Assembly: GCF_036898095.1 (NCBI RefSeq)
Contig: NC_090735.1
Coordinates: 9,979,209-10,043,208 of the forward strand
Reading direction: 5' to 3'
DNA from: Palaemon carinicauda
Lineage: Eukaryota; Arthropoda; Malacostraca; Decapoda; Palaemonidae
Length of the DNA: 64,000 nt
Every line of letters begins with the position of its first letter. The stretch's first letter is position 1. The notes beneath the pieces are model-generated. The model saw nothing but the letters and a program-made list of their open reading frames with translations. It searched no databases and had not been told where the DNA came from. This document shows, one piece after another, positions 63,386-64,000 of the stretch. The position numbers were made by a program, and so were the translations under genes.

Positions 63386-64000
63386 AAAGTAAATCACAAA
63401 TAAATCGTTACAATATGGTAAAGTAAATCATAAATAAAGCCTTCCCATCAAAAATAATTCCTTAACTTATGATTGACTTGTTTTTTTTTTTGTTTTTTTT
63501 TCATCTTTACAGAAGCGTTGCAGTAGAAAATGTGCTGGCCTTCCCTAAAAATTAGGTCAGAATCGGACCTTTCGCTGTAATTTTCGAATTTCACACAACT
63601 AACAATAGCTTTACACTAAAAGGAGAGCATTTCCATCATAATCAATTGCCGACATAAACGAAATTACACTAAATTTTGAAATGGATTGATGTACTTCCCA
63701 TAAGTTCCCTTTTGGAGACGTCTTTACGTGATGGTGGTCAAGTTGAAACTTAAGGGGAAGGTGATAAAAAAATGGCTGTTGTAGAACAACATCCCGGAAC
63801 TTAGGAAGAAGTAATTGTAATCTGTTAATTAGTTTAAAAAAACCACCGGACAAATATTTCATTGCATGTGCACAGAAAAAAAACGCATGAGCAATAAGTC
63901 CCTTCAGTCTCTCAGATGTAAACAATGGACTTGAGAAAAAGATACTTCACATTTTAATAGACCGATACGTAAGTTATTTTACCACACCCCCTATTAATCA
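63386..64000. other. Unrecognised AT-rich region
   Basis: A 104-codon frame on the minus strand (63611-63925) has no recognisable domain. No gene is called. Confidence 0.4.

Overview
The window is eukaryotic repeat-dominated DNA. I recognise no intact host gene, rRNA, tRNA or CRISPR array in it. Three things point to an arthropod, most plausibly a decapod crustacean (shrimp, prawn, crab or crayfish): five large tyrosine-recombinase retrotransposons of the DIRS type, many long (TC)n/(GA)n microsatellites, and jockey/CR1-like, pogo/Tigger and piggyBac-type elements. DIRS elements are known to be frequent in Decapoda. The species cannot be named from sequence alone.

Layout. 1-4911 (+): DIRS family I, copy Ia, cut at its 5' end by the window edge. 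5420-12876 (+): DIRS family II with nearly identical inverted ends but broken genes, followed by an inverted partial relative at 12877-14042. 14597-21372 (+): DIRS family III, copy IIIa, with gag, RT-RNase H-methyltransferase and tyrosine recombinase frames all open; this is the only element here that looks complete. 22053-22713: a displaced fragment of a family I 3' end. 23818-30189 (+): copy IIIb, a rearranged relative that lacks the RT palm. 30190-43790: mostly unrecognised AT-rich DNA holding a LINE at 37871-40170 embedded in a (TC)n tract. 43790-44795: a fold-back repeat. 48787-56895 (-): family I copy Ib plus a fragment, with a solo LTR inserted in one end. 57253-62134: a Tigger/pogo element that contains a LINE 3' fragment, which in turn contains a 302-bp piggyBac-like MITE. 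62137-64000: unrecognised.

How the parts work together. In DIRS elements gag packages the RNA, RT-RNase H copies it, inverted terminal repeats plus an internal complementary region (ICR) allow a circle to form, and the tyrosine recombinase inserts that circle without an integrase. The window shows this architecture directly: in families II and III the ICR joins the complements of the two outer ends. In both family I and family III the RT frame is +1 relative to gag and the recombinase frame is -1 relative to RT. In one copy of each family an extra base fuses RT-RNase H to the recombinase. Family I and III gags also share an N-terminal cysteine module. All coordinates were read by eye; identity statements are visual comparisons, not computed alignments.
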